NCBI GenBank assembly: GCA_947382415.1
Contig: CANCYO010000026.1
Coordinates: forward strand, 1 to 36,903
Reading direction: 5' to 3'
Origin: an uncultured Lachnospiraceae bacterium
GTDB taxonomy: Bacteria > Bacillota > Clostridia > Lachnospirales > Lachnospiraceae
DNA length: 36,903 bases
The position numbers and the translations under genes were made by a program. How positions within the stretch are numbered: the first letter of the stretch is position 1; every line of letters begins with the position of its first letter. This document shows, piece after piece, positions 15,559 to 24,800 of the stretch. A model generated the notes under the pieces. That model was not told the origin of the DNA, did not search any database, and saw nothing but the letters and a program-made list of their open reading frames with translations.

Positions 15559-18284
15559 CACTCTTCTCCCACAATCTCACTGATAACGGACATGATACAG
15601 CTTTCCTGATCCTGAATCTTCTGTTTTGCCGCCTCTATGACCCGAGAATGTTTATTGATTCTCTTTAATATATCCCTTTGTTCGGTAATAGTCGGAATCG
15701 GTACTTTAAAATTCAAAAATGTATCCTCATCCAGATACCATCGATTCGTGGCCCCATAGCTGCAGGCACTGCACATTTTCAGAAAAAACCTATGTCGCAT
15801 CAAATAAGTCAGATAATCCGGCAGCACTTTCTTTTTATTGATCGTATAAGTCCAAAAGTTTCCGGTGATCACTGCCCCGTCCAACTCCTTCGGGACAATC
15901 CCATAAGCGCCGTTTCGTGCGTCTATCTTGGATATTAAAAACTGTCCCGCTTTAATGACAAACTGTTTTTTCGTTCCAATCTCGCTTCCATCTTGTTCTG
16001 TTCTTAATACGATTCCCTGATTGTGCATTTGTATGGTTACCTGTTTGTATAATTCATCGTTTTTAATATCAACTACATCCTTCACACGTTCAAGTAACTC
16101 AGCGATGGGACATAATTCATATTTCGTTCCTACACTCATCAGAGGCGTATTATACCTTTTTACACACCAGTTTGATTTAACCAGTTTGTGAAACTCAGCA
16201 AAACCTGTTTCTTCTTTGTGATATGATTTGACGATGACATTACCGTTTTCATCTTCAACCTCATATCCGCCCCACTGTTCCCATAACCGCTTCACCCGCG
16301 GTATGTCGTTCTGCGCGACAGGCATTCTGCGCAGGTTCAGGTCAAACCCATCGTTTTGCAGATCGACAAGCCACGTCTCATGATTTGCAGGCGCTTTGCT
16401 TTTTTGAAGCAGCAAAATACTTGTTTTAACATCGGTGTATGGATTGAACACGCCCTGGGGCAACGATATGATAGCTTCTACAGTTACATGTTCCAGCAGC
16501 CAGCCTCTGAAATCGGTATATGTTTTATGAAACAACAGTGTCTCTCCTACAATACAGGCGATTCTGCCGCCATCGCGCGCACTCTCTATCATATGCCTGA
16601 CAAATAATTCATCCGGTTTCTGAGGTTCCTCCAACGCATATGGATGATTTGCCATCACAATGTCAAACTTTCCGAAAAACTTCTTGTGATATTCCCGCAC
16701 CTTGTCATTAACCGGCTTTACATTAATAAAATCTGAAACTTCCCGGATTCCGTCCGGCTGAAGTTTCACCCGCGCCCTGTAATATTTTTGTTTTTTCTTC
16801 CCCTTTACGATCACCGGCAATCCGGTTTCTTTTTCAAAAGGCATATTCTGAGCAGTCGTTCCGATATGTACATTCTTCCACTCTATATCCGAACTGTCAA
16901 TATCTATAAATTTTCCATCTGCATCTTTAACATATTCCAACTTCGTTATCTTCTCATATCCTAACGCATTCTCGTTTGAAATATGATTGTGCCCGTCACC
17001 AAGTAAGATCATGTTCAGTTTTGTGAGCATCACCGTCGTATCTTTTAATTCATTTCCAAAAATGACGTCTTTTCGCAAATCCTCATTGGTGACGCCATAT
17101 TTCCCGTATTTATCAAGATAGGTCTGAAAAGCGGTTATCAAAAATCCGCCGCTGCCGCAGGCAGGGTCATAGATTCTCTCAATGGATTCAATCACACGGT
17201 TTCCATTAGAATCCTGAATATACTGCCCGGTGTCATTTTTTTTGAATATTATTTGCGGTCTGACCAGAGCGATCATAAATTCTATCAAATGGCGCGGTGT
17301 AAAAAACTCTCCTATTTTCTTATCCTTGGAGTCCTTCTGATAATATTCAAGCGCGTTGCCCTTGACATCCGTCATTCTGTCAATATTGCATTTCTCAAAC
17401 ATCAGATCAATGATTTTGGCCAATTCCCGCGTCATACGGGGGTCAACTTTTATCAATTCGTTCGGAAATACATTTTCATATTGCTTGTTCAAGAAGTCTT
17501 TAAAAATCTTATTGACAGTATCAACCCTGCCCTTTTGGATGTTTTCCCAGACAGTGGTGTCATTTTCTTTGACAAATTCTTTATCCAATCCATCGTTTGA
17601 AAAAGTCCTTAAAAAAATAAAAATAGAAATCTCCGCCGCTTTATCAATTGCAGACAAACTGGATTTTCCGGTTCTGAAAATCGCATCACATTGCGCAAAA
17701 TAAGGCTCTAAGGATTCCCTTGACACATTCTTTTGTATCTGAGTGGTAAAGGCATTTCCATAGCGTCCTATTAACCCCAGCATCTCTTTTGTGGGAAAGC
17801 TTCCCAATCTCTCCCCGTCTATTGTGATATCCACCCATTTATCTGTAGCATCCAAATACTTGATCACAAAATTAAATCCGTCGTAACCAAAACAAATCCG
17901 TATTTTGTTGGCAGGATGTTTAAGGTTATAATCCTTCAAATAAATATCAGTACAATCTGCCAGACCGTCCAGGCTGTTATCCCTGCCCCTGGGATCCGGC
18001 GCCTTTAAGTCCCCGATTGCCACGATCGTACTGTCAGTTTCATTTTCATAAAAGATATAATCCGGGTAACCATCGTTATCACCCGTTTTGGACGGAAATT
18101 TGTCAGCGGCATTCTTAGCGGATCTTTTTGTAAAATACCCGCCCACGCTCCCGTATCCCATATCCTTCAGATACTCTTCAAATTTGCTCTCAACCTCTGA
18201 CTCATTTGCGGTAGAACTGTGAATTTTATATAACACTTCCAGTCTTACATTCCGTATGATCTGTCCGGCGATTCTTAAATCCAT
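15558..18284 (-). CDS. Single-chain restriction-modification enzyme (N6-adenine methylase fused to nuclease-like and specificity domains)
   Basis: This ~908-residue protein combines three parts. Residues ~20-150 form a type I R-like N-terminal domain with a possible PD-(D/E)xK nuclease site: PDY (Pro74-Asp75) and GDLKAP (Asp92, Lys94). Residues ~190-680 are an HsdM-type N6-adenine methylase with GEFFTPRHLI, SAM motif I DPACGSGGF (373-381) and, in the place of the usual NPPY/F motif IV, NHPY (546-549). Residues ~690-905 are one HsdS-like target recognition domain ending in PIPTITEQRDILKRIN and a helical dimer arm. This layout is that of type IIG/type I-like fused enzymes that cut and methylate with one polypeptide. 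No helicase/HsdR or second S gene is present. ATG at 18284 has AGGAAGG at good spacing; ATG at 18293 abuts it. Richer in A+T than flanking genes, consistent with transfer. Confidence 0.88.
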   Translation of the reverse strand: MDLRIAGQIIRNVRLEVLYKIHSSTANESEVESKFEEYLKDMGYGSVGGYFTKRSAKNAADKFPSKTGDNDGYPDYIFYENETDSTIVAIGDLKAPDPRGRDNSLDGLADCTDIYLKDYNLKHPANKIRICFGYDGFNFVIKYLDATDKWVDITIDGERLGSFPTKEMLGLIGRYGNAFTTQIQKNVSRESLEPYFAQCDAIFRTGKSSLSAIDKAAEISIFIFLRTFSNDGLDKEFVKENDTTVWENIQKGRVDTVNKIFKDFLNKQYENVFPNELIKVDPRMTRELAKIIDLMFEKCNIDRMTDVKGNALEYYQKDSKDKKIGEFFTPRHLIEFMIALVRPQIIFKKNDTGQYIQDSNGNRVIESIERIYDPACGSGGFLITAFQTYLDKYGKYGVTNEDLRKDVIFGNELKDTTVMLTKLNMILLGDGHNHISNENALGYEKITKLEYVKDADGKFIDIDSSDIEWKNVHIGTTAQNMPFEKETGLPVIVKGKKKQKYYRARVKLQPDGIREVSDFINVKPVNDKVREYHKKFFGKFDIVMANHPYALEEPQKPDELFVRHMIESARDGGRIACIVGETLLFHKTYTDFRGWLLEHVTVEAIISLPQGVFNPYTDVKTSILLLQKSKAPANHETWLVDLQNDGFDLNLRRMPVAQNDIPRVKRLWEQWGGYEVEDENGNVIVKSYHKEETGFAEFHKLVKSNWCVKRYNTPLMSVGTKYELCPIAELLERVKDVVDIKNDELYKQVTIQMHNQGIVLRTEQDGSEIGTKKQFVIKAGQFLISKIDARNGAYGIVPKELDGAVITGNFWTYTINKKKVLPDYLTYLMRHRFFLKMCSACSYGATNRWYLDEDTFLNFKVPIPTITEQRDILKRINKHSRVIEAAKQKIQDQESCIMSVISEIVGEE

Positions 18285-18396
18285 ACATCCCATCCTTCCT
18301 TCAGTATATTAATACTAACACATTTTTTTCCAAACTTCACTAATTAAATTATGTTTCGGGAATCGGGCTTGCTCCGTTTGTTTATGCTCTTGCCTC

Positions 18397-18426
18397 TTGC
18401 CCTGTATGTTTATACTATGGTAAAAT
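18397..18426 (+). promoter_or_regulatory. Possible promoter for niaR
   Basis: TTGCCC (18397-18402), an 18-base spacer and TAAAAT (18421-18426) precede niaR. The match is modest. The 173-base gap 18285-18457 must also hold the divergent promoter of the restriction-modification gene, which I could not define. Confidence 0.35.
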
Positions 18427-18457
18427 ATGCTATAACTATTTGGAGGTTTCGATTAAC

Positions 18458-18997
18458 ATGAATACAAATCTCGACGGCAATATGCGTAGAAAAGCGATCG
18501 TAGAATATTTGGAAAATAAAACCGCCCCCGTAAACGGAACCGAGCTGGCAAAATGTTTCGGAGTCAGCCGTCAGGTCATTGTTCAGGATATCGCTCTGCT
18601 GCGGGCCGAAAACCGAAACATTCTCTCCACCAACAAGGGCTATGTACTGTTTCACCCTCAGGAGGGACGGACGGGTCATACGGCGGTAGTCATGGTACGC
18701 CACAGCGCGGGACAGACCCTGGAAGAGATGCGTTCCATCGTGGACTATGGCGGCTCCATGTTAGACGTCTCCATCGACCACGATCTCTACGGTCAGATCC
18801 GTGTGGATCTGGTCATCAATAATCTGAAAGATGCCGAAGAATTCTGCAACAAAATGAAGGAAAGCGCCTCCCGCCCTCTAAAAGAACTGACGGAAGGCTG
18901 CCATTATCACACGATCAAAGCCCCGTCCGAAAAAGCGCTGGAGCTCATCAAAAAAGAGTTAAAAGAAAAAGGAATGCTGCTGGAAAAAGAGCTTTAA
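18458..18997 (+). CDS. niaR: Transcriptional repressor NiaR (nicotinate-responsive, HTH-3H)
   Basis: NiaR represses NAD biosynthesis and niacin uptake genes when nicotinic acid is present. The 179-residue protein has an N-terminal winged helix (about 10-62, RRKAIVEYLEN, SRQVIVQDIALLRA) and a C-terminal 3H domain. The putative metal/effector ligands His82, Glu90, His149 and His151 have the spacing I recall for the Thermotoga TM1602 structure. The start is ATG at 18458 behind GGAGG; an earlier TTG in frame is not needed. No NAD or niacin genes are adjacent, so the targets lie elsewhere. The stop overlaps that of the convergent DUF1266 gene by 4 bases (18994-18997), with no terminator seen between them. 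Confidence 0.9.
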   Translation: MNTNLDGNMRRKAIVEYLENKTAPVNGTELAKCFGVSRQVIVQDIALLRAENRNILSTNKGYVLFHPQEGRTGHTAVVMVRHSAGQTLEEMRSIVDYGGSMLDVSIDHDLYGQIRVDLVINNLKDAEEFCNKMKESASRPLKELTEGCHYHTIKAPSEKALELIKKELKEKGMLLEKEL

Positions 18998-19554
18998 CCG
19001 ACAGGGGTCTCCCAGTCAACGGTATACGGCCCGTCCGGCAGCGCACAAAGGCTCTCATAGCTCTTTACAAATTCATCCTTTTTACCGGCAACGCCGCTCT
19101 CCATGCCCACACCCTCGATATACTGCTCCACAAATTCCTTCCAGGAGTGATAACGCTGACGGATGGCTTTGGCGACTTTTGCCGACTCGGCCATCATTTC
19201 TTCTCTGGTCAGATGTCCGCCCAGATATCCCCGGGCAGCGATATTGGCGGCGCAGCCATAGTTAAAGGCGGCCTTTTTCTCCTCATCTCCGGCATTATTT
19301 TTGTCCGCGATGAGATAATCCACCGTCTCGATGACGCCCTGTTTATTAATAACAGCCCAGTCACGGCTCAGCAGACCGCGGGCCATGCTGGCATTGGAGC
19401 GGTTCTTCTCAAACCCACCCAAATATTTGTAGCTGCCCCCGCAATATTCCGACCACAGAGCATAAATTCCCACCATCCATCTCTCGGCGTCATTCTGGGG
19501 TAACGAATCAGCCGGATCGGATTTAGAACCTCCAAACAAACCAAATAATCCCAT
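18994..19554 (-). CDS. DUF1266 domain protein
   Basis: This 186-residue cytoplasmic protein carries a DUF1266-like domain in its C-terminal two thirds. The diagnostic stretch is an Ala/Tyr-rich helix followed by RGYLGGHLTREE (about residues 110-121) and a Trp-containing helix (YHSWKEFVEQYIEG). The N-terminus MGLFGLFGGSKSDP is Gly/Phe-rich and probably disordered. The function of the family is unknown. AAGGAGG precedes the start, and a clear promoter lies at 19600-19628, so it is a single-gene transcript. Confidence 0.8.
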   Translation of the reverse strand: MGLFGLFGGSKSDPADSLPQNDAERWMVGIYALWSEYCGGSYKYLGGFEKNRSNASMARGLLSRDWAVINKQGVIETVDYLIADKNNAGDEEKKAAFNYGCAANIAARGYLGGHLTREEMMAESAKVAKAIRQRYHSWKEFVEQYIEGVGMESGVAGKKDEFVKSYESLCALPDGPYTVDWETPVG

Positions 19555-19599
19555 TGTCAGGCCTCCTTGTAAATAGGTTTGATTCTTAAATTTGTTTTC

Positions 19600-19628
19600 A
19601 TTATAATACCGTTAAATTCCTGTGTAAA
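19600..19628 (-). promoter_or_regulatory. Predicted sigma-A promoter for the DUF1266 gene
   Basis: On the minus strand TTTACA (19628-19623), 17 bases, TATAAT (19605-19600). The -10 is perfect and the -35 differs at one position. The DUF1266 start codon is 46 bases downstream. Confidence 0.8.
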
Positions 19629-19675
19629 TGCATTTTACGGACAAAAATATTTTAAAGAATTTTTTGTTTAAGATG

Positions 19676-19699
19676 AACAGGACAGATATATGTCCTGTT
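19676..19699. promoter_or_regulatory. Perfect palindrome, likely operator of the WYL regulator operon
   Basis: AACAGGACA (19676-19684) and TGTCCTGTT (19691-19699) are exact inverted copies around a 6-base centre (GATATA). It lies 41 bases before the regulator start, over or beside a TATACT -10-like box (19708-19713), without the T-tract placement of a useful terminator. An autoregulatory operator for the WYL protein is the simplest reading. Confidence 0.7.
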
Positions 19700-19740
19700 T
19701 TGTGTGCTATACTTTGACTGTAGTTCAAGAAGGAGCGTAT

Positions 19741-20643
19741 ATGAAGCTTGACCGACTGATCGGAATTTTATCGATCCTGCTGCAGCAGGATATCGTCACA
19801 GCTCCCTGTCTGGCAGAACAGTTTGAAGTTTCCAGAAAAACCATCAACCGCGACATAGAGACTCTGTGCAGGGCCGGCATTCCCATCGTGACCAGGCAGG
19901 GCGCGGGCGGCGGCATCTCCATTATGGACAATTACCGCATCGACCGGACAATGCTTACCAATACGGAGATGCAGGATATTCTGGCAGGACTTCGAAGCCT
20001 CGACAGCGTCAACGGAACCAACCGCTATGGGCAGTTGATGGAAAAGCTCTCCGCGGGTTCCTCGGATTTTATGACAGGCAATCAGACCATCCTGATCGAT
20101 CTGTCCTCCTGGTACAAGGATTCTCTGTCCCCGAAAATTCAACTGATCCGAAACGCCATTGACACGCGGACAAAGCTTACGTTTCTCTATTTTGCACCGA
20201 AAGGAGACAGCCGACGGGAGATAGAGCCTTATTATCTGATCTTCCGCTGGTCTGACTGGTATGTGTGGGGATGGTGCGGCAGCCGGGAGGACTTTCGGCT
20301 GTTCAAATTAAACCGCATGGACAGGCTGGAGCTGACAGAAACTCATTTTTCGCCAAGGAACGTCCCTCTCCCCGATCTGAGCAGAGAGCGGATCTTTCCG
20401 GGCGGCATCCGGGTGAAGGCCCTTTTTGATGCCGACTGCAAATGGCGGCTTATAGAGGATTTTGGGACAGGCTGTTTTGAGGAACAGCCGGACGGAAAAC
20501 TGTTGTTTACCGCTGATTACACAGATCAGGAAAACCTCCTTTCCTGGCTTATGACCTTTCGGGAAAAGGTCAAGCTGCTGGAACCGGAGGAACTGCGCGA
20601 AGAGATTAGACATATCCTCAAACGCATGACCGAAAATTACTGA
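19741..20643 (+). CDS. HTH-WYL transcriptional regulator (YafY/DeoR-like)
   Basis: This 300-residue regulator has an N-terminal HTH_11 winged helix (about 1-60: LDRLIGILSILLQQDIVTAP, then SRKTINRDIETL as recognition helix) and a central WYL domain (about 135-215) containing EIEPYYLIFRWSDWYVWGWC in the usual place. A C-terminal WCX extension (about 225-300) follows. WYL proteins sense small ligands or nucleic acids and often regulate their own operon. The start is ATG at 19741 behind AAGGAG; the longer frame from 19690 lacks a ribosome binding site. It heads an operon with TfoX and GyrI-like genes, downstream of the palindrome at 19676-19699. Confidence 0.9.
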   Translation: MKLDRLIGILSILLQQDIVTAPCLAEQFEVSRKTINRDIETLCRAGIPIVTRQGAGGGISIMDNYRIDRTMLTNTEMQDILAGLRSLDSVNGTNRYGQLMEKLSAGSSDFMTGNQTILIDLSSWYKDSLSPKIQLIRNAIDTRTKLTFLYFAPKGDSRREIEPYYLIFRWSDWYVWGWCGSREDFRLFKLNRMDRLELTETHFSPRNVPLPDLSRERIFPGGIRVKALFDADCKWRLIEDFGTGCFEEQPDGKLLFTADYTDQENLLSWLMTFREKVKLLEPEELREEIRHILKRMTENY

Positions 20644-20699
20644 TATCAAAATCATTGATATCAATGAAAGCTATTAATCAAAGCACAGGAGGAATCATC

Positions 20700-21047
20700 A
20701 TGGCATCCAATCCAGAATTTGTCCAGTATGTCGCCGACCAGCTTGCCGGCGCGGGGACTATCACTTACCGCAAAATGTTCGGAGAGTACGGATTCTACTG
20801 CGACGGTAAAATCTTTGCCCTCGTCTGCGACAATCAGCTTTTTATCAAGGTCACAGAGGCCGGGAAAAAATTAGCGCCGGATCTGGAGACCGCTTCGCCC
20901 TATCAGGGCGCAAAACCCTACTTCCTGATCGAAAACATCGACGATGGGGCATTCCTAACCAAATTCGTAACAGCAACCTGCAAAGAATTGCCCGCACCCA
21001 AGCCAAAAACAAAAAAATCAGCCAAAAAGACAGGTAATAAGGAGTGA
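20700..21047 (+). CDS. TfoX/Sxy N-terminal domain protein
   Basis: This 115-residue protein consists of the TfoX N-terminal domain (about 1-95: RKMFGEYGFYCDGKIFALV and LFIKVTEAG are typical) and a short Lys-rich tail (PKPKTKKSAKKTG). In Proteobacteria full-length TfoX/Sxy is a competence coactivator; this short form lacks the C-terminal domain and its role is unknown. AGGAGG precedes ATG 20700; an in-frame ATG at 20655 has no such site. It follows the WYL gene by 56 bases and nearly touches the GyrI-like gene. Confidence 0.88.
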   Translation: MASNPEFVQYVADQLAGAGTITYRKMFGEYGFYCDGKIFALVCDNQLFIKVTEAGKKLAPDLETASPYQGAKPYFLIENIDDGAFLTKFVTATCKELPAPKPKTKKSAKKTGNKE

Positions 21048-21052
21048 CTGAC

Positions 21053-21682
21053 ATGGCCTTCGACTACAAAAAAGAGTATAAAGAGTTCTATCTGCCTCCG
21101 AAGAAGCCGGGAATCGTTGACATTCCCGAGATGCATTATGTGGCGGTTCGCGGATCAGGCGATCCCAATGAACCGGACGGCGATTATGCCAGAGCAATGA
21201 GCCTCTTGTACGGGATTGCTTTCACCATCAAAATGAGTTACAAAGGAAGTCATAAAATAGACGGTTATTTTGAATATGTGGTTCCTCCCCTGGAAGGCCT
21301 GTGGCAGCAGGGTGTGGCAGGAATCGACTATGGACACAAGGAAGATTTTCAGTGGATCTCAATGATACGCCTGCCCGAGTTTGTGACCCGGGATGTATTT
21401 GAATGGGCTGTAAAAGAAGCCTCCGAAAAAAAGAAAACGGATTTTTCCAAGGCTGAATTTATGACCTGTCATGAGGGACTGTGCGTTCAGTGCATGCATA
21501 TTGGAAGCTATGACAGAGAACCCGAAACCATCCGGAAAATGGATGCCTTTTTGTCTGAAAACGGATATGCTTCCGATTTTTCCGAGACGCGCCTCCATCA
21601 TGAAATCTATCTCAGCGACCCCCGAAGAACGGCGGAGGACAAATTGCGGACAGTCATTCGGCATCCGGTGAAAGTTTTGTAA
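21053..21682 (+). CDS. GyrI-like small-molecule-binding domain protein
   Basis: This 209-residue cytoplasmic protein belongs to the GyrI-like (SOUL/Rob ligand domain) family. The start MAFDYKKEYKEFYLPPKKPG and the block YVAVRGSGDPNEPDGDY (about 28-44) followed by FEYVVPPLEGLWQQ are characteristic. Such domains bind small hydrophobic or cationic compounds, and the family has been linked to drug tolerance; some members hydrolyse xenobiotics. AAGGAG lies 8 bases before ATG 21053, and that site is inside the end of the TfoX gene, indicating coupling. It ends before the bidirectional terminator at 21777-21805. Confidence 0.88.
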   Translation: MAFDYKKEYKEFYLPPKKPGIVDIPEMHYVAVRGSGDPNEPDGDYARAMSLLYGIAFTIKMSYKGSHKIDGYFEYVVPPLEGLWQQGVAGIDYGHKEDFQWISMIRLPEFVTRDVFEWAVKEASEKKKTDFSKAEFMTCHEGLCVQCMHIGSYDREPETIRKMDAFLSENGYASDFSETRLHHEIYLSDPRRTAEDKLRTVIRHPVKVL

Positions 21683-21776
21683 GGATTGTAAAAAACAATC
21701 GGATGCGGTAAAATATACTCAGCGATAAAATCGAGATACCGAAGCGAGGGCGGGAATATCTGACCGATTTTAAAAA

Positions 21777-21805
21777 GACGCGGAAAGTTCAAAACCTTCC
21801 GCGTC
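21777..21805. terminator. Bidirectional terminator between the GyrI-like gene and the hybrid kinase
   Basis: GACGCGGAA (21777-21785) pairs with TTCCGCGTC (21797-21805). T-rich tracts lie on both sides: GTTTTT after the plus-strand arm, and five T on the minus strand (21776-21772). It serves both convergent genes. The remainder of 21683-21776 holds no gene that I can see. Confidence 0.85.
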
Positions 21806-21811
21806 CTGTTT

Positions 21812-24800
21812 TTATATGATTTTATCCAATGTTTCCAGCAGTTTAGGGATGTCGATGGGTTTTGCGATATGGCCGTTCATCCCGCATTTTAACGCTTCCT
21901 GCTTATCTTCCTCAAAGGCGTTAGCCGTCATGGCAATGATGGGTATGGATGCCAGTTTCTGATCCTCCAGACTGCGGATTGCCTTAGTCGCCTCATAACC
22001 GTTCATCACCGGCATCTGAACATCCATGAGGATAACCTCATAATATCCCGGCTCAGAATTTTTTACCATGTCTACGGCAATCTGACCATTGGCCGCAACC
22101 TCTGTGGTAAATCCCGCATCGCCCAAAATAGCCGTGGCAATCTCCTGATTCAGATCGATATCCTCCGCCAGCAAAATGCGCCCTGTGCGGGATTTCCCGG
22201 TCCGGCCGTTCCCATTTTCCCCGTCCGCATCCTCGGGTTTTATCACTGAATTCAGACAACTCCTCAATTCCGACAAAAACAGGGGTTTGCTGCAGAAAGC
22301 CGTCACACCTGCTTCTCTGGCCTCCTCCTCGATATCCGACCAATCATACGCGGTCAGCACAATAATCGGCACATTCTGTCCCGTCTCTTTGCGGATTCTG
22401 CGTGCGACCTCCACACCGTTTAAGTCAGGCAGCAGCCAATCCACAATATAGACAGCATAGTCGTCGCTGCGCATCACCGCCTGATGGGTACGCAGCACAG
22501 CCTCCTTTCCGGACAATGTCCACTCGGCACGCATTCCAAGCTGACCCAGCATATAGGATACGCTGTCACAGGTATTAAAATCGTCATCCACGACCAGTAC
22601 CCTGGAATTCTTTAACTCCGGTATCTCCTGCAACTCCTTTGCCTCAGCATGCAGACGGAAGGTAAAGGAAACCGTAAACTCCGTTCCCACGCCCGGCTGG
22701 CTTTTTACCGAAATATCCCCGTTCATCATATCTACGATATTTTTGGTAATCGCCATTCCCAGACCCGTTCCCTGAATTCCGCTTGTGGTAGCAGTCTGTT
22801 CTCTCTCAAAAGGCTCAAAAATATGATCCAGAAATTCACTGCTCATACCGATCCCTGTATCTCTGATAGCAAATTCATAGGATGCATATCCGTTTGGCGC
22901 CCCGGACTTCTCAGTAATCCGCATGCCTACAATGCCTCCGGCAGACGTATACTTTACGGAATTGCTGAGCAGATTCAAGAGTACCTGATTCAGCCTCAGC
23001 TTGTCACAATATATATTCTCGTCCAAGACATCCACCGTATCAATGTGGAGTTCAAGCTGTTTCTTATTAATGTCCGCCTGTAAGATATTGCGCAGGCCGT
23101 GCAGGATATCCGGCAGGCTGCAGGGCTTTTCATCCAGATGTATCTTGCCGCTCTCGATATGGCTCATATCCAGAATATCATTGATCAGACTCAGCAGATG
23201 GTTGCCGGATGTCATGATCTTTTTCAGATATTCCTCCACCTGCTCCCTACGGTCAATATGAGCGATGGCAAGATTTGTGAATCCCACAATGGCATTCATG
23301 GGAGTACGGATATCATGGGACATATTGGAGAGGAACACACTCTTGGCCTTACTTGCCCTGTTCGCCTGTGAAAGCGCTGCCTCCAGCAGGCTTTTCTGCT
23401 CCATTTCCTTGCGGGTCTCCTTATCCACATTGCGGAAACCGAGAACCACGCCAAGCCTTTCGTCCCATGCCCCGGCACGTACAGCCTTCATCTGAAAATA
23501 AGTGGTCTCACCCTCATAAGCGATACGATAATTGATATAATACTGATTTCTTTCCGCCAGTTCCTTCTTTAAAAATTTCAGAGAGCAGGCCTCGCGCAGA
23601 GCTTCCCTGTCGTCCTCATGTACATAGCTGTCTATGTACACATTCATACTCTCCTCCAAAGATATTTCCTCATAGAAAAGTTCGTCCCGCCTGTGGGCGC
23701 CGCCTTCCTCATTGCGGAGTGGAAAGCCCAGTCCTGTATTCAGATCAAAGAAACATATCCGGTTATAATCGATTGCCAACGCCTGAAGCAGTTCCATCTG
23801 ACGCCGCTCGTTTTTCTTCTCTTGCAGCTTCTGAGCGGTACAATCCAGCAGAAAACGCTGATAAATCAGCTCTCCGTTTTCCCGCAGGAGTTTGATATTG
23901 CCTATGACATGCAATATGTCCCCGTTCTTGTGCTGTACGCGGTATTCCACACTGACGCTGTCGCCTTCCCTGTTCAGCATTTTCATGGCATTTTCAAGCT
24001 TTTCCCGATCCTCACTCATAACCGTGTTGGCAATCAGATTAAAGCCATCTGCCATCATTTTTTCCAGAGACTCATATCCTAATATCTTCAATGCCGCAGG
24101 ATTTGCGCTGATAAGCCTCTCCCCATCCACAGTATGCCGCATTACGCCGCAGTCTATGGTGCTGAAAATCGTCTCCAGCGTCTGGTTTTTCCTGACAATC
24201 TCCTGCTCATAGGCTCTCTCCTGGGTCACGTCGATGGCCACACCCACGGTTCCCATCACGCTGTTGTCCAGATTATAAAGCGGAGATTTATAGGTGGTGA
24301 GCGTTCTCATACCCTCTCCGGTCTTAATGATCTCCTCGGACACAAAGGTCTGCTTTTTACTCATGACCTCCTGCTCGGATTTGATGCAGGCAGGATCATC
24401 CTGTTCCACATCCCATATGTAGGCATGACCGCGCCCCTGTACCTGCTCCTTCGTCTTGTTGACTGTCCTGCAGAAGCTTTCGTTTACTTTCTCGTGTATA
24501 CCGTTTTTATCCTTATACCAGATAAGATTGGGAATATTGTCAATGGTGGCTTCCAGAAAATGACTGGTCTCCCAGAAGTCCTTACTCATTTTATAAGTCT
24601 GCTGCCACCTGAGAAAATGAAAACGCACTTGGATATCCGATAAAGGCATAATCCAAATATCCTGGATATGCGCAAGTTCATCTTCTCCAAGAGACGCCGT
24701 CTGCTCTTTCTCCGCAAACAGAATAAGCTGGGCTTCCTCCCGCTTACCCGATGCCACAATCTGCACAATCCGGCTGATGTCTTTGTTTCGGACATCAGCC

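Noticed and set aside
15558..18284. BREX, DISARM or complete type I system
   Set aside because: No helicase, HsdR, PglZ, Lon-like or other partner genes are present; only one fused methylase/specificity protein is found.
19676..19699. The palindrome as a terminator of an upstream plus-strand gene
   Set aside because: No plus-strand gene ends just before it: the upstream gene on that side runs on the minus strand and starts there. An operator fits better.
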